A DNA stretch of 64,000 bases from Firm-04 sp045642925 (GTDB taxonomy: Bacteria > Bacillota > Clostridia > Oscillospirales > Ruminococcaceae), in assembly GCA_045642925.1 (NCBI GenBank), contig JAZUJW010000014.1:23416-87415 (forward strand), in the 5' to 3' direction. The notes beneath the pieces were generated by a model, which was not told where the DNA came from, ran no database searches, and was given only the letters and a program-made list of their open reading frames with translations. Shown here piece after piece: positions 9,153 to 18,493 of the stretch; the first letter of the stretch is position 1; the number at the start of each line of letters is the position of its first letter. Both the position numbers and the translations under genes were made by a program.

Positions 9153-9863
9153 ATGCAGCACGCTTTTCGCCGCGGTCTGCGGCACGGCATTTCCATTGCA
9201 CTGGGATATTTGTCTGTATCCTTCAGTTTCGGTATTCTTGCCGTCCAGAACGGATTGACCGTCTGGCAGGCAGTATTGATTTCGCTGACAAACCTGACTT
9301 CTGCCGGACAAGTCGCCGGTGTCGGACTCATTGCCGCCAATGCCTCTATGTTTGAATTATTTGCAACAGAATTGGTCATCAACATCCGTTATGCCCTGAT
9401 GAGTCTTGCACTTTCACAAAAAGCTGACGCATCATTTCATTTGCCGCAGCGCTTGCTTGCCGCTTTCGGCATCACGGACGAAATTTTTGCAGTCGCCTCC
9501 GTACAGCCCGAACAAATCAAACCGCGGTATCTCTATGGAATGATTCTGATTTCGTTTGTCGGCTGGGTGAGCGGCACATTTCTCGGGGCGGCGGCAGGTG
9601 CAGTCCTGCCGACCGATATCACGAATGCACTGGGCATCGCACTCTACGGAATGTTCCTTGCCATTATTCTGCCGCCTGCAAAGAAATCCCGCGGCATTGC
9701 GGTCACGGCGGCTTGCGGTGCTGTGTGCAGCATCCTGCTGAATCTGTTTGCCAAATGGATGTCCGGCGGCTTTGCGATGATTCTCTCTGCAATCATTGCT
9801 GCTGTGATCGGGGCGATCTTTTTCCCCGTGCCGCTGCAGGAGAAAGAGGAGGTATCGTCATGA
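9153..9863 (+). CDS. azlC: Branched-chain amino acid exporter large subunit AzlC
   Basis: Inner-membrane permease subunit that, with AzlD, exports branched-chain amino acids or their analogues. At 236 residues it has family length. The N-terminus carries the typical RRGLRHGISIALGYLSVSFSFG start and GLTVWQAVLIS, with a later NIRYALMSLALSQ segment and about eight hydrophobic helices. Its stop overlaps the azlD start (ATGA), so the two are translationally coupled. No clear AGGAGG lies in front of ATG 9153, only AAAGGTCGTC. Substrate is assigned by family only. Confidence 0.92.
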   Translation: MQHAFRRGLRHGISIALGYLSVSFSFGILAVQNGLTVWQAVLISLTNLTSAGQVAGVGLIAANASMFELFATELVINIRYALMSLALSQKADASFHLPQRLLAAFGITDEIFAVASVQPEQIKPRYLYGMILISFVGWVSGTFLGAAAGAVLPTDITNALGIALYGMFLAIILPPAKKSRGIAVTAACGAVCSILLNLFAKWMSGGFAMILSAIIAAVIGAIFFPVPLQEKEEVSS

Positions 9864-10180
9864 AAATTCTGATTGCGATTGCGGTCATGGCACTGACAAC
9901 CTATGCCATCCGCATGATCCCGTTTGCTTTTTTCCAAAAGAAAATCCAGAACCGCTTCGTACAGAGTTTTCTGTATTACATTCCATATGCCGTACTCAGT
10001 GCCATGACCATCCCGTCCATCTTTTTTGCCACGGGAGATACCGCATCTTCCGTTGTTGGTGCAGTCATTGCAGTCGTGCTTGCTTATCTGAATCTCCCGC
10101 TGATCGTTGTTGCACTGGCGGCAGCATTGGGTGCATATCTTACAATGCAGCTTTTCCCATTTCTTTCGCAATGGTTCTGA
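9860..10180 (+). CDS. azlD: Branched-chain amino acid exporter small subunit AzlD
   Basis: A 106-residue membrane protein with four hydrophobic segments and the AzlD signature TTYAIRMIPFAFF near residues 12-24. It is the obligate small partner of AzlC. The ATG overlaps the azlC stop by four bases, and AGGAGG lies at 9847-9852 inside the end of azlC. Confidence 0.92.
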   Translation: MKILIAIAVMALTTYAIRMIPFAFFQKKIQNRFVQSFLYYIPYAVLSAMTIPSIFFATGDTASSVVGAVIAVVLAYLNLPLIVVALAAALGAYLTMQLFPFLSQWF

Positions 10181-10298
10181 CATTTTGCTGCCCTGCGATT
10201 GAAATCTTTTCAGAACACACCGGATATTCCGCCCAAGCTGCGGCAGATTGTGCATGGGAAGCGGCTATCCATCTATAAAAATGAGAATCAATAAAATT

Positions 10299-10335
10299 GC
10301 GGCGACCAGAGGCAATGCCTTTGGCCGCCGCTTTC
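10299..10335 (+). terminator. Terminator after azlCD
   Basis: GCGGCGACCAGAGGC pairs imperfectly with GCCTTTGGCCGCCGC around AAT; only a short T run follows. The preceding 118 bases after azlD show no gene. Confidence 0.6.
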
Positions 10336-10372
10336 ACAAAGCAGTATCATATATTGAAAGAATGATGATGCG

Positions 10373-10930
10373 TTATTTGCTTGCGGCATACACAACAGGA
10401 GTATTGTAGTATCCGCCCTCATTGGCAAGAATCACGCTGTCCCCAATTTCAATGTGCGGATAATCCTTTCGATAACAGCATACATTTTCATATACCTGCC
10501 CGTTAATCTCTACTGAACAATAATAGAATTCGCCGACGGTCTGGAACAATGTGTACTTGTGTCGATAAGTTCCGATTTTCTCTGTTTTTTCAAAGGGCAT
10601 ATAAAGATTGCCTTTCCCTGATAATTTGGCACAGCGCTCATTTTTGGCGGTCACAACGCCATAGCAAGCGATTGGTTCGGGTTCTCTCAGCATTCCAATT
10701 GTCATCGGCAAACAAAGACAGCCAAAGAACAAGAGATAAAAAAGCGGAAATTCATCGCCCCATATCAATGAATATACAATGACAATCAGCATGATCACTG
10801 ACAATATCGGAAAACATATTTTCAGCGCTTTGTTTCCGTTTTTCTTTTGTATCGCTTGTATTTCAGCCTTTGTGACTTTCTCCTCCTGCCGTGATGCAAA
10901 TATTTCTATATTCATAGCAACAAGCTTCAT
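10373..10930 (-). CDS. Uncharacterised two-helix membrane protein
   Basis: Not recognised as a named family. The 185-residue product starts with about 30 polar residues, has two adjacent hydrophobic helices (ICFPILSVIMLIVIVYSLIW and FYLLFFGCLCLPMTIGML), and ends in a soluble domain of about 100 residues with a GEFYYCSVEINGQVYENVCC stretch and a final IGDSVILANEGG. That layout resembles small bacterial proteins in which a beta-rich OB- or SH3-like domain follows a helical hairpin. I chose ATG 10930 because GAGGTGG lies six bases upstream; in-frame ATGs at 10951 and 10963 have none. It stands alone between azlCD and putP. Confidence 0.6.
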   Translation of the reverse strand: MKLVAMNIEIFASRQEEKVTKAEIQAIQKKNGNKALKICFPILSVIMLIVIVYSLIWGDEFPLFYLLFFGCLCLPMTIGMLREPEPIACYGVVTAKNERCAKLSGKGNLYMPFEKTEKIGTYRHKYTLFQTVGEFYYCSVEINGQVYENVCCYRKDYPHIEIGDSVILANEGGYYNTPVVYAASK

Positions 10931-11010
10931 GACAACCACCTCAACACGCATTCTTTCATTCATACCATGCTATCGCTCATACCTGCATTATATTCAAGGA
11001 AAGTCAACCG

Positions 11011-11054
11011 AAAACAGGTAGATACCTCAAAATTGAAGTATCCACCTGTTTTTT
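11011..11054 (-). terminator. Terminator after putP
   Basis: AAAACAGGTGGATAC pairs with GTATCTACCTGTTTT around a short AT-rich loop, with T runs on both strands, so it could work either way. Confidence 0.85.
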
Positions 11055-11090
11055 ACATATCCGTGGAAAGCATGGCTTTCCGAATTGGAA

Positions 11091-12629
11091 TTACTGTTTC
11101 ATTTCTGCCTTTACTGCATCAAATTCCGCTGTGACCTCTTGTTCCGGTGCAGCAGTCAGAAGCGATACGACGATATTGACGATGGTTGCAAGGACGAAAG
11201 CAGGCAGCAGTTCGTAAATTCCAAACGCACCGCCCAGATTCGAAATGCAGAATTTCCATACGAATACCATCACACCACCGACAATCATACCGAAAAGTGC
11301 GCCCCATTTGTTCGAACGCTTCCAGAACAATGCCGTCAGCATGACCGGCCCGAAGGTTGCGCCAAAGCCTGCCCATGCAAACGATACCACACGGAAAACA
11401 GAACTGTCAGGATTCCATGCCAGCACAACACCCAGTACAGCAATGACCAGCAGTACCACACGCGCCACGAGCATAGAAGTCTTGTCGCTCATTTTGACCT
11501 TGAACACACCTTTCAGCAAGTCCTCCGACATACTCGAAGATGCTGCCAAAAGCTGCGAATCCGATGTGGACATGGTACAGGCGAGAATACCCGCAAAGAC
11601 CAGGCCGGCAACAACCGCAAGCAGCACGTTCTTTTCACTCATGAACATTGCAATTTTAATGATGATACGCTCAGAATTGCTGCCATCCAGCGCTTCGACA
11701 ACGCCGTTTGCAGAAAGCACGTTTCCGATAAAACCGATGAAAATAGCAACTGCCATCGAAATGACAACCCAAATCGTTGCAATTCTGCGGGAAGTCTTGA
11801 TTTTTTCCTTATCCTCCGTTGCCATAAAGCGCAGAAGAACGTGCGGCATACCGAAATAGCCAAGCCCCCATGCCAGCAAAGAAGCAATTGTCAGGAGGGA
11901 ATACTTGTCAGCGGCTCCCGTTTCGACATTGTGAATATTGCTAAGAGAAAAATATCCCGCAAGCGACTTCGCATTGTCGATGACATTGTCCACACCACCT
12001 GCATGGCTGACACCAAACAGGACAATGCAAACCAGTGCGATCGTCATGACAATACTCTGAATCAGGTCGGTGAAGCTTGCTGCCAAAAATCCGCCGGAAC
12101 AAGTATAAGCGATAATGACCACCGCGCTGAAAATCATGGCAATGTGATAATCCCAGCCGAACAGCGTTTCAAACAGCTTACCGCACGCAGAGAAGCCCGA
12201 TGCAGTATACGGCACAAAGAAAATCAGAATGATCACTGCCGCAATCCCCTTCAGGATCCCCGCTCTATCATGGTAACGTGCGGAAAAGAACTCCGGAATC
12301 GTCAGCGAATTCGTCTTTTGCGTGTAGATACGCAGGCGCTTTGCCACAAGCAGCCAGTTCAGATACGTTCCGATTGCAAGACCGATTGCCGTCCAGCCGG
12401 CTTCTGCACCACCGGTCAGATATGCAACACCCGGCAGTCCCATCAACAGCCAGCTGCTCATGTCGGAAGCTTCTGCACTCATTGCAGAAACCAGTGGGCC
12501 AAGCTTTCTGCCGCCAAGGTAAAAGTCACTGACGTCCTTGGTTTTCTTGGAATACAACAGACCAATGATCAGCATTCCGGCAAGATACGTGATGATCGTT
12601 GCCATAATGGCAATAAACGAACTATTCAT
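11091..12629 (-). CDS. putP: Sodium/proline symporter PutP
   Basis: Inner-membrane transporter of the sodium:solute symporter family that imports L-proline with Na+. The 512 residues carry the 13-helix pattern of PutP, the WLLMGLPGVAYLTGG segment near the N-terminus, and the STSDSQLLAASSS stretch near residue 350 that includes the sodium-binding Ser/Thr of the family. A short Glu/Asp-rich tail is normal. It is monocistronic, with a terminator downstream. The ribosome site is a weak GGGGAA. Proline specificity is inferred from overall match to PutP rather than from pantothenate or other SSF members. Confidence 0.93.
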   Translation of the reverse strand: MNSSFIAIMATIITYLAGMLIIGLLYSKKTKDVSDFYLGGRKLGPLVSAMSAEASDMSSWLLMGLPGVAYLTGGAEAGWTAIGLAIGTYLNWLLVAKRLRIYTQKTNSLTIPEFFSARYHDRAGILKGIAAVIILIFFVPYTASGFSACGKLFETLFGWDYHIAMIFSAVVIIAYTCSGGFLAASFTDLIQSIVMTIALVCIVLFGVSHAGGVDNVIDNAKSLAGYFSLSNIHNVETGAADKYSLLTIASLLAWGLGYFGMPHVLLRFMATEDKEKIKTSRRIATIWVVISMAVAIFIGFIGNVLSANGVVEALDGSNSERIIIKIAMFMSEKNVLLAVVAGLVFAGILACTMSTSDSQLLAASSSMSEDLLKGVFKVKMSDKTSMLVARVVLLVIAVLGVVLAWNPDSSVFRVVSFAWAGFGATFGPVMLTALFWKRSNKWGALFGMIVGGVMVFVWKFCISNLGGAFGIYELLPAFVLATIVNIVVSLLTAAPEQEVTAEFDAVKAEMKQ

Positions 12630-12673
12630 TTTTCAAAATTCCCCTTTTTTTGATACGCCACCCCAAACGGCGC

Positions 12674-14344
12674 TTAGAAAAGACCGGAAATCTTTCCGTC
12701 CGCATCGACATCAATTTTCTCTGCGGCAGGTACCTTCGGCAGACCGGGCATCGTCATGATATCACCCGTCAGAACAACAACAAATCCTGCACCCGCAGAA
12801 ACTTTCACATTCTTAATGGTGACCGTAAAATGTTCCGGTGCGCCGACAACGCCCTTATCATCGGTGAAGCTGTACTGCGTTTTTGCAATGCAGATCGGCA
12901 GCTTATCGAAGCCGTTTGCAGTCAGCTGGTCGATCTGTTTCTGTGCTGCGGGCAGAATATTGATATCATCGCCGCGATAGATCTTCTGTACAACTGCACG
13001 GATCTTGTCAGCGATCGGCAATTCCGTGTCATAGGAGAAGGTGAAGTCACCCTGTTCTTCTTCGCAAAGACGTACAACTTCCTGTGCGAGTGCTTCGCCG
13101 CCCTTGCCGCCTTCTGCCCAGACCGTAGAAAGCACTACATTAACACCCAGTGCCTTGCACTTCTCGATGATCAGATTGATCTCGGCATCGGTATCGGTCG
13201 GGAAACGGTTCACTGCGACCACAGAAGGCAGTTTATAGACCTCTTTGATATTGGAAACATGGCGCAGGAGATTCGGGATACCCGCTTCGAGCGCTTCCAG
13301 ATTTTCTTCTGCCAGTGCGTTTTTCGGCAAACCACCGTGCATTTTCAGCGCACGTACCGTCGCAACGATGACGACCGCAGAAGGTTTCAGGCCAGCCATA
13401 CGGCACTTGATATCGAGGAATTTCTCTGCACCGAGGTCAGCACCGAAACCTGCTTCCGTGACGGCATAATCACCCAGCTTCATTGCCATTCTTGTAGCAA
13501 GAACGGAGTTGCAGCCATGCGCAATATTTGCAAACGGGCCGCCATGAACAAGTGCAGGCGTGCCTTCCAGTGTCTGTACGAGATTCGGCTTCAGGGCATC
13601 TTTCAGCAAAGCCGCCATTGCACCGACTGCATTGAGCTGTCCTGCGGTGACAGGCTTTTCATCATAGGTATATGCCACAACAATGCGGGAAAGACGTGCT
13701 TTCAAGTCCTCAATGGAAGTTGCCAGACAGAACACTGCCATGATTTCAGAAGCAACCGTGATATCATAGCCGTCTTCACGCGGAACACCGTTGATTCTGC
13801 CGCCAAGACCATCCGTGATAAAGCGAAGCTGACGGTCATTCATATCCACACAGCGCTTCCATGTGATTCTGCGCGGGTCAATATTCAGCGCATTGCCCTG
13901 ATAAATATGGTTATCCAGCATTGCCGCCAGCAAGTTGTTTGCCGCACCAATGGCATGGAAATCGCCTGTAAAATGCAGATTGATGTCCTCCATCGGAACA
14001 ACCTGCGCATAGCCGCCGCCTGCCGCGCCGCCCTTGATACCGAACACAGGTCCCAAAGACGGTTCACGCAATGCAACCATGACATTCTTTCCGATACGGC
14101 GCAGACCGTCTGCAAGACCGATGGTCGTGGTCGTTTTGCCTTCACCCGCAGGCGTCGGGGTAATTGCTGTCACAAGAATCAGCTTGCCATCTGCTTTCTT
14201 GCTGTCTTTCAGCAGAGAAAGGTCAATTTTCGCCTTGTATTTGCCGTATTGCTCCAGATAATCGTCTGCGATTTCTGCTGTTTTCGCAATCTCGGTAATC
14301 GGACGCATGGGAATGGATTGTGCAATTTCAATATCACTCAACAC
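12674..14344 (-). CDS. fhs: Formate-tetrahydrofolate ligase
   Basis: Cytosolic enzyme that makes 10-formyl-tetrahydrofolate from formate, THF and ATP, feeding purine synthesis and one-carbon metabolism. The product is 556 residues, the standard length, when started at GTG 14344, which has AGGAGG eight bases upstream; the frame runs open to an ATG at 14374 that would place this ribosome site inside the gene. The P-loop-like TPTPAGEGKTTTT is near residue 65, and VALREPSLGPVFGIKGGAAGGG follows. It is a single gene with its own promoter. AhcY and nucleoside salvage genes elsewhere in the window touch the same one-carbon pool. Confidence 0.95.
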   Translation of the reverse strand: MLSDIEIAQSIPMRPITEIAKTAEIADDYLEQYGKYKAKIDLSLLKDSKKADGKLILVTAITPTPAGEGKTTTTIGLADGLRRIGKNVMVALREPSLGPVFGIKGGAAGGGYAQVVPMEDINLHFTGDFHAIGAANNLLAAMLDNHIYQGNALNIDPRRITWKRCVDMNDRQLRFITDGLGGRINGVPREDGYDITVASEIMAVFCLATSIEDLKARLSRIVVAYTYDEKPVTAGQLNAVGAMAALLKDALKPNLVQTLEGTPALVHGGPFANIAHGCNSVLATRMAMKLGDYAVTEAGFGADLGAEKFLDIKCRMAGLKPSAVVIVATVRALKMHGGLPKNALAEENLEALEAGIPNLLRHVSNIKEVYKLPSVVAVNRFPTDTDAEINLIIEKCKALGVNVVLSTVWAEGGKGGEALAQEVVRLCEEEQGDFTFSYDTELPIADKIRAVVQKIYRGDDINILPAAQKQIDQLTANGFDKLPICIAKTQYSFTDDKGVVGAPEHFTVTIKNVKVSAGAGFVVVLTGDIMTMPGLPKVPAAEKIDVDADGKISGLF

Positions 14345-14392
14345 AGGAAATTCCTCCTCATTTTCGGCATTCAAAAACGCCGTGATAGTAAA

Positions 14393-14421
14393 ATCATACC
14401 ATAGAATCAGTGGTTTGTCAA
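14393..14421 (-). promoter_or_regulatory. Promoter of fhs
   Basis: On the minus strand TTGACA, 17 bases, TATGAT, about 50 bases before the GTG start. No riboswitch fold is apparent in the short leader. Confidence 0.8.
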
Positions 14422-14443
14422 GCCGAAATCAGAACGTATAACT

Positions 14444-14473
14444 AAAAAGGGCGACTCCAACGGAATCGCCCTC
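14444..14473 (-). terminator. Terminator after first tandem lipoprotein gene
   Basis: AGGGCGATTCC pairs with GGAGTCGCCCT around GTT and is followed by TTTTT on the minus strand. The hairpin after the second paralogue is nearly identical and was duplicated with the gene. Confidence 0.88.
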
Positions 14474-14491
14474 TGGGATGAATATACAGTA

Positions 14492-15643
14492 TTACATGAG
14501 TTTCTTTTCCACGTTGTACTTGCTGGAACGGTACGTACCGTGATCCGGAGAGAGATTCTTATCTTCAAAGCGTTCGAGGCTTTCAAGATACTGAGCGAAC
14601 GGATCACCTTTGTATTGGTCATTGCACAGAGCGGATTCAATAAGCGATTTCTGTTCGCAGGTACCGTCTGCCTCGATCATGACATCATGCATTGCCCCGG
14701 CAAAGAAAACATCCGTACCATTCACAGGAATCGAAAAGACAAACAAAAAGATGTTTTTATCAAGCTTCTTATACTCTTCTTTCGGCAAAAGCGTATAAAT
14801 GGCGGCAATTTTCGGTTCTCCGACCTCTCCGCCCATTTTTTTCGCATATGCTTCCTTCATCCATCCGCCGTAACGCTCCAGTAGCGCGTCAAGGTTTTCC
14901 TGCGGGATATCGGTCGGCTTGTCTGCATAGCGCGGCAAGCCTTCCACGGTGATCGTCATTTCGCGCCGTGTCACACGATAGCCAAGCTGTGCGATCTCCT
15001 CATCAGTCGAATAGGCATCTTTTGCGCTCTGATGAATGGATGTCAGGGTCACGAGCACTTCGTCACCGTTTGACAAATCTAAATTCTTATCATCAGTGGT
15101 CGTATTGCCGTTGAAAGTGTAGGATACACGGTATCTGATGTTTTTTTCATAGTCTTCATTCTGCACAATATTCGCACCATGTTCATAGCCCGAAAATTCA
15201 AAGTTCATGTGTTCAAACGGATCGAGGTCTTCTAGTTCCCGCAGTCCGCCGACCGTAAACGCCTGGTCGGAATACGACAGCACAACGGAATACATTTTTT
15301 CGATATCCTTCACGTTGAGGTCGGTGTTCCATTTAAATGTGATGGTATCCGTATTCGAAAGGCTTTCGTCCAAGTCCAGTGTGCCGATGACCAGTTCACT
15401 GAGGTCTGAAACAATGTGGTTCACATCCGATTGGGAATAACCTTCCTTCAGACCGAATGCGGTATAATGGTCGTTAATCATCTGTTTGAAATTAATCTTG
15501 CATTCTGCTGTACCAATGGTGTCATTGCCCGTATAGGTGCATTCCAGATAGTCATTCAGGTTGATTTCCGCCTCGCCGCAGCCCTGCAATGTGAATGCAA
15601 AAGGCAGCAGAAGCGCCAATTTCCAAAATGCTGTTTTTTTCAT
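14492..15643 (-). CDS. Lipoprotein of unknown function, tandem paralogue A
   Basis: 383-residue lipoprotein. A lipobox LQGC ends the signal peptide (Cys about residue 22), so the mature protein is anchored on the outside of the membrane. The rest is mostly beta-strand and charged helix, with EINLNDYLECTYTGNDTIG after the Cys and paired segments such as AEIAQLGYRV that also occur in the neighbour. No enzymatic motif is seen, and I do not recognise the family. It is a tandem duplicate of the gene at 15834-16982, with conserved leader, ribosome site (AGGAGG) and terminator. Each copy has its own promoter, so this is not a simple operon. Confidence 0.75.
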   Translation of the reverse strand: MKKTAFWKLALLLPFAFTLQGCGEAEINLNDYLECTYTGNDTIGTAECKINFKQMINDHYTAFGLKEGYSQSDVNHIVSDLSELVIGTLDLDESLSNTDTITFKWNTDLNVKDIEKMYSVVLSYSDQAFTVGGLRELEDLDPFEHMNFEFSGYEHGANIVQNEDYEKNIRYRVSYTFNGNTTTDDKNLDLSNGDEVLVTLTSIHQSAKDAYSTDEEIAQLGYRVTRREMTITVEGLPRYADKPTDIPQENLDALLERYGGWMKEAYAKKMGGEVGEPKIAAIYTLLPKEEYKKLDKNIFLFVFSIPVNGTDVFFAGAMHDVMIEADGTCEQKSLIESALCNDQYKGDPFAQYLESLERFEDKNLSPDHGTYRSSKYNVEKKLM

Positions 15644-15690
15644 AAAATCCTCCTGTTGTTTCTCATTTTTCGAATACAAACAACGGTTAC

Positions 15691-15719
15691 ATTGTATCAT
15701 ACGGTGCAAAATATGTCAA
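15691..15719 (-). promoter_or_regulatory. Promoter of lipoprotein A
   Basis: Minus-strand TTGACA, 17 bases, TACAAT, about 50 bases before the ATG. Confidence 0.8.
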
Positions 15720-15782
15720 GATATATATTCACCAAAAAAAGTTCAACATTAAATTGTCACGGCGTTCGAAATACATAGTCAC

Positions 15783-15816
15783 AAAAATGAGGGTGACTCC
15801 AACAGAATCGCCCTCT
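15783..15816 (-). terminator. Terminator after second tandem lipoprotein gene
   Basis: AGGGCGATTCT pairs with the complementary GGAGTCACCCT half (one G-T and one mismatch) around TTGG, followed by ATTTTTG. Confidence 0.8.
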
Positions 15817-15833
15817 CAGATGGATATGCAGTA

Positions 15834-16982
15834 TTACATGAGTTCTTTTTCCACATTATACTTCGTATTCGAATATTTGCTTCCTTGCCAATCGAGATTC
15901 TTTTCTTCAAATCGTTCCAGACTTTCCAGATAACGGGTGTGATTCTTGATGTATTCATCATTTACGTTGGCAGTATCCAGCAGTTCAGCCAAATCACAGG
16001 TACCGTCTGCCTGAATCATCACATTCTTCGCAGCACCTGCAAAATACAACTCTTTATCATCTACCGGAATCGAAAAGACAAACACAAAGGCGTTCTTTTC
16101 CCCTGCATCCATTCCCTCTTTCGGCAGAAGCGTATAAATGGCAGCGATTTTCGGTTCCCCGTACTCACCCTCTACCATTGTGGGAAATCTTTCTTTCATA
16201 TAACTGCCGGCAGCTTCAAGCAATGTGTCAAGGTTTGCCTGCGGGATATCGGATGCCTTATCTGCATAGTATGGCATCCCTTCGATCGTGATCGTCTTTT
16301 CCCGCGTGGAAAGCCGATAGCCAAGCTTTGCGATTTCTTCATCCGTCGCAAAACGATCTCTTCCATTCTTGCCCATGGATTCTACTTTCACAAGCACATC
16401 ATCGCCATTGACCAGATCCAGACCAATTTCCCCATCAAGGAGCTGCCCATTGACGGTATAGGACAGATCAAAGCCATACTCAAAATTTGAGTCACTGAGC
16501 TTCATAAGGTTGACATAATGCCCGAATCCATTGATCTCAAACCTGAAATGATCGAATGGATTGATCTCTTCCAGTTCAGTCAGTCCGCTGACGGTAAATG
16601 TCTGATCGGAATACATCAGCGACACAGAATACTTTTTCTCGACATCTGCCACATTCATGTCGCTGTTCCATGAAAATGTAATACTATCCGCATTCGAAAG
16701 GTTTGACTTTTCATCGAATGTACCGATCAGCATTTTGCTCAGTTCCACAGCAATCGAATCGACATCTGAACGATCATGATTTTTTTTGATGCCGAAAGCG
16801 CTGTAGTGGTCTTCAACCAAGCGGACGAAATCCATGGTGTATTGTGCATTGCCAATGGTGTCGTTGCCCTCAAAGGTACATCCCAGGTAGTCATTCAGAT
16901 TGACTTCTTCTGTTCCGCAGCCCTGCAATGCAAATGCAAAAGGCAGAAGAAGTGCCAGTTTCAAGAAAGCTGTTTTTTTCAT
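15834..16982 (-). CDS. Lipoprotein of unknown function, tandem paralogue B
   Basis: 382-residue paralogue of the lipoprotein at 14492-15643, with the same MKKTAF start, the LQGC lipobox and an NLNDYLGCTFEGNDTIG segment. The two keep colinear blocks (KIAAIYTLLPKE, ATDEEIAKLGYRLS, RYLESLERFEEKNL) through the full length, so they are complete duplicates, probably surface-exposed. No homologous family with known function is recognised. AGGAGG lies six bases before ATG 16982. Possible roles such as substrate binding are speculation; no transporter gene is adjacent. Confidence 0.75.
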   Translation of the reverse strand: MKKTAFLKLALLLPFAFALQGCGTEEVNLNDYLGCTFEGNDTIGNAQYTMDFVRLVEDHYSAFGIKKNHDRSDVDSIAVELSKMLIGTFDEKSNLSNADSITFSWNSDMNVADVEKKYSVSLMYSDQTFTVSGLTELEEINPFDHFRFEINGFGHYVNLMKLSDSNFEYGFDLSYTVNGQLLDGEIGLDLVNGDDVLVKVESMGKNGRDRFATDEEIAKLGYRLSTREKTITIEGMPYYADKASDIPQANLDTLLEAAGSYMKERFPTMVEGEYGEPKIAAIYTLLPKEGMDAGEKNAFVFVFSIPVDDKELYFAGAAKNVMIQADGTCDLAELLDTANVNDEYIKNHTRYLESLERFEEKNLDWQGSKYSNTKYNVEKELM

Positions 16983-17029
16983 AAAATCCTCCTGTTGTCT
17001 GTAAGTATATGTATCAAACAACGCCTATT

Positions 17030-17059
17030 ATTTTATCATATACATTCGGAATGCGTCAA
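17030..17059 (-). promoter_or_regulatory. Probable promoter of lipoprotein B
   Basis: Minus-strand TTGACG, 18 bases, TAAAAT, placed as in paralogue A but less close to consensus. Confidence 0.55.
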
Positions 17060-17096
17060 GAGGTAGAATCACCGAAAATAGTTCAACAACCAATCG

Positions 17097-18260
17097 TCAT
17101 GGCAGACGAAATGCACGAGAATAAAATCCTTTTCGCTTCTCTTCCGTCATGCATCTGTCAAACGCCTGTATTCCGCACTGTACCTTGCCAAACGCCGTCT
17201 GCAGCTCTGCTGCGACACTTTCATATGCAGCAGAATCTTCTGCGGTCGGCACGTTTTTACGATTCCAACTGTGATGCATTGCCATTTCTGCATCACTGCA
17301 CAGAAAACAGGAATGCGTCTGCCGCACCGTATCCCATGTCACATCGACATGATACCATTTTCCATCCAGCCACACCAGATTCCATGCATGGGCAGTCCAC
17401 CTTGTCCCCTCCTGCAAATAGCCGCTGACGATTCTGCACGGAATCCCCGCACACTGCATCAGCATCGCATAGGCTTCTGCAAAGCCGTCACAAACCGCAC
17501 GTCCTTCACAGAATGCGCCGAATGCCGTATGCAGGTACGGCGTGTTTTCATCATAGGCTGACGCAAAAGTACACGAAGCAGTCAGGGCATCATGTGCAAG
17601 CAGTGCCTTCCCGCATGGAGTGAATCCCGCCGCATACAATCCCTGTGCCATTTTCTGACACGCACATTCAGTTTCTTCGTTCTTTTCCCATACCAATGCG
17701 GTATCTACGGAATATGTCCATGTAAAATGATAATAGCAGTCCGCCGCATAAGGCTGTGTCCACTTCTGCCACTGCACTTCTTTCACAAATGCTCTCGCCA
17801 ATGGATACTCAGAGCGCACATTTTGTATTGCATTATCCAGATCCGCTTTCATGCCCTCGTTCTTGCCGCCGATATAGACCACATCCAATGACTCCAGCCC
17901 GTAGCGCATCGCATTTGCAAGCAATTCCTGCACAGACTCCATATGCGCTGCTGTATACACGTTTCGCTCCTGCCACGGCTGATAGGAAAGTTCCAGCCAT
18001 GTGCAGTCAGCCGTATCGTTCTTTCTGCAATCCCGAAAAAAATACCCAAGGGCAGGCGTTTCCGCAAACGCATCCCGCAGAATCGTATCGCATTCCTCCC
18101 CTTTCACCCGCACTTCTGTCTGCCGCTGCATCAGCACATCTGTCATTTGCGCCGCATTCCGCACTGTGCTTCTTCCCTCCAGCCTGTCCGCAAACAACAG
18201 CATCAGACACGCTGCCGCCGCCATCCCTGCTGCAAATCCATACTGCCAATTCCATGCCAT
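17097..18260 (-). CDS. Membrane-anchored transglutaminase-like protein
   Basis: 387 residues with one hydrophobic helix at about residues 6-23, which anchors the rest outside the cell. The C-terminal half has a transglutaminase-like core: Cys257 in GRAVCDGFAEAY, His291 in TAHAWN and Asp306 in HVDVTWD, the family's Cys-His-Asp triad in order. Bacterial members act as cysteine proteases or cross-linkers on the cell surface; the actual substrate is unknown. About 200 residues between anchor and core have no recognised domain. ATG 18260 has AAAGGAG eight bases upstream. The neighbours do not suggest a partner. Confidence 0.8.
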   Translation of the reverse strand: MAWNWQYGFAAGMAAAACLMLLFADRLEGRSTVRNAAQMTDVLMQRQTEVRVKGEECDTILRDAFAETPALGYFFRDCRKNDTADCTWLELSYQPWQERNVYTAAHMESVQELLANAMRYGLESLDVVYIGGKNEGMKADLDNAIQNVRSEYPLARAFVKEVQWQKWTQPYAADCYYHFTWTYSVDTALVWEKNEETECACQKMAQGLYAAGFTPCGKALLAHDALTASCTFASAYDENTPYLHTAFGAFCEGRAVCDGFAEAYAMLMQCAGIPCRIVSGYLQEGTRWTAHAWNLVWLDGKWYHVDVTWDTVRQTHSCFLCSDAEMAMHHSWNRKNVPTAEDSAAYESVAAELQTAFGKVQCGIQAFDRCMTEEKRKGFYSRAFRLP

Positions 18261-18429
18261 GGCGTCCGCTCCTTTGTGCAAGAGATATATGTTTTGTATT
18301 GTATATTATCTATTATTTGTACAATACAGCATTTTCGACATTCCTCGACATTTTTCCTGTCGAATTGACAGGTTCAGCACCACAGATGCCGCCGCTTTCT
18401 TGCATCTCTCTGAAAATACTGCATTTCAC

Positions 18430-18458
18430 TTGACAAATCGCCATTTTTCATGTACCCT
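18430..18458 (+). promoter_or_regulatory. Possible promoter of the Spo0A-C-like gene
   Basis: TTGACA, 17 bases, then TACCCT, a weak -10. 18261-18429 shows nothing else I can support. Confidence 0.35.
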
Positions 18459-18493
18459 AAATCATATACTTCATCGTAAAGGAGTGCAAAATC

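Noticed and set aside
11085..14404. Two long + strand open frames opposite putP and fhs (522 and 584 codons)
   Set aside because: They mirror well-supported minus-strand genes, have His/Cys/Arg-heavy composition, no ribosome sites, and no family resemblance.
18261..18429. Promoter of the transglutaminase-like gene on the minus strand
   Set aside because: TTGTAC and TACAAT hexamers occur but are only 15 bases apart; support is too weak.
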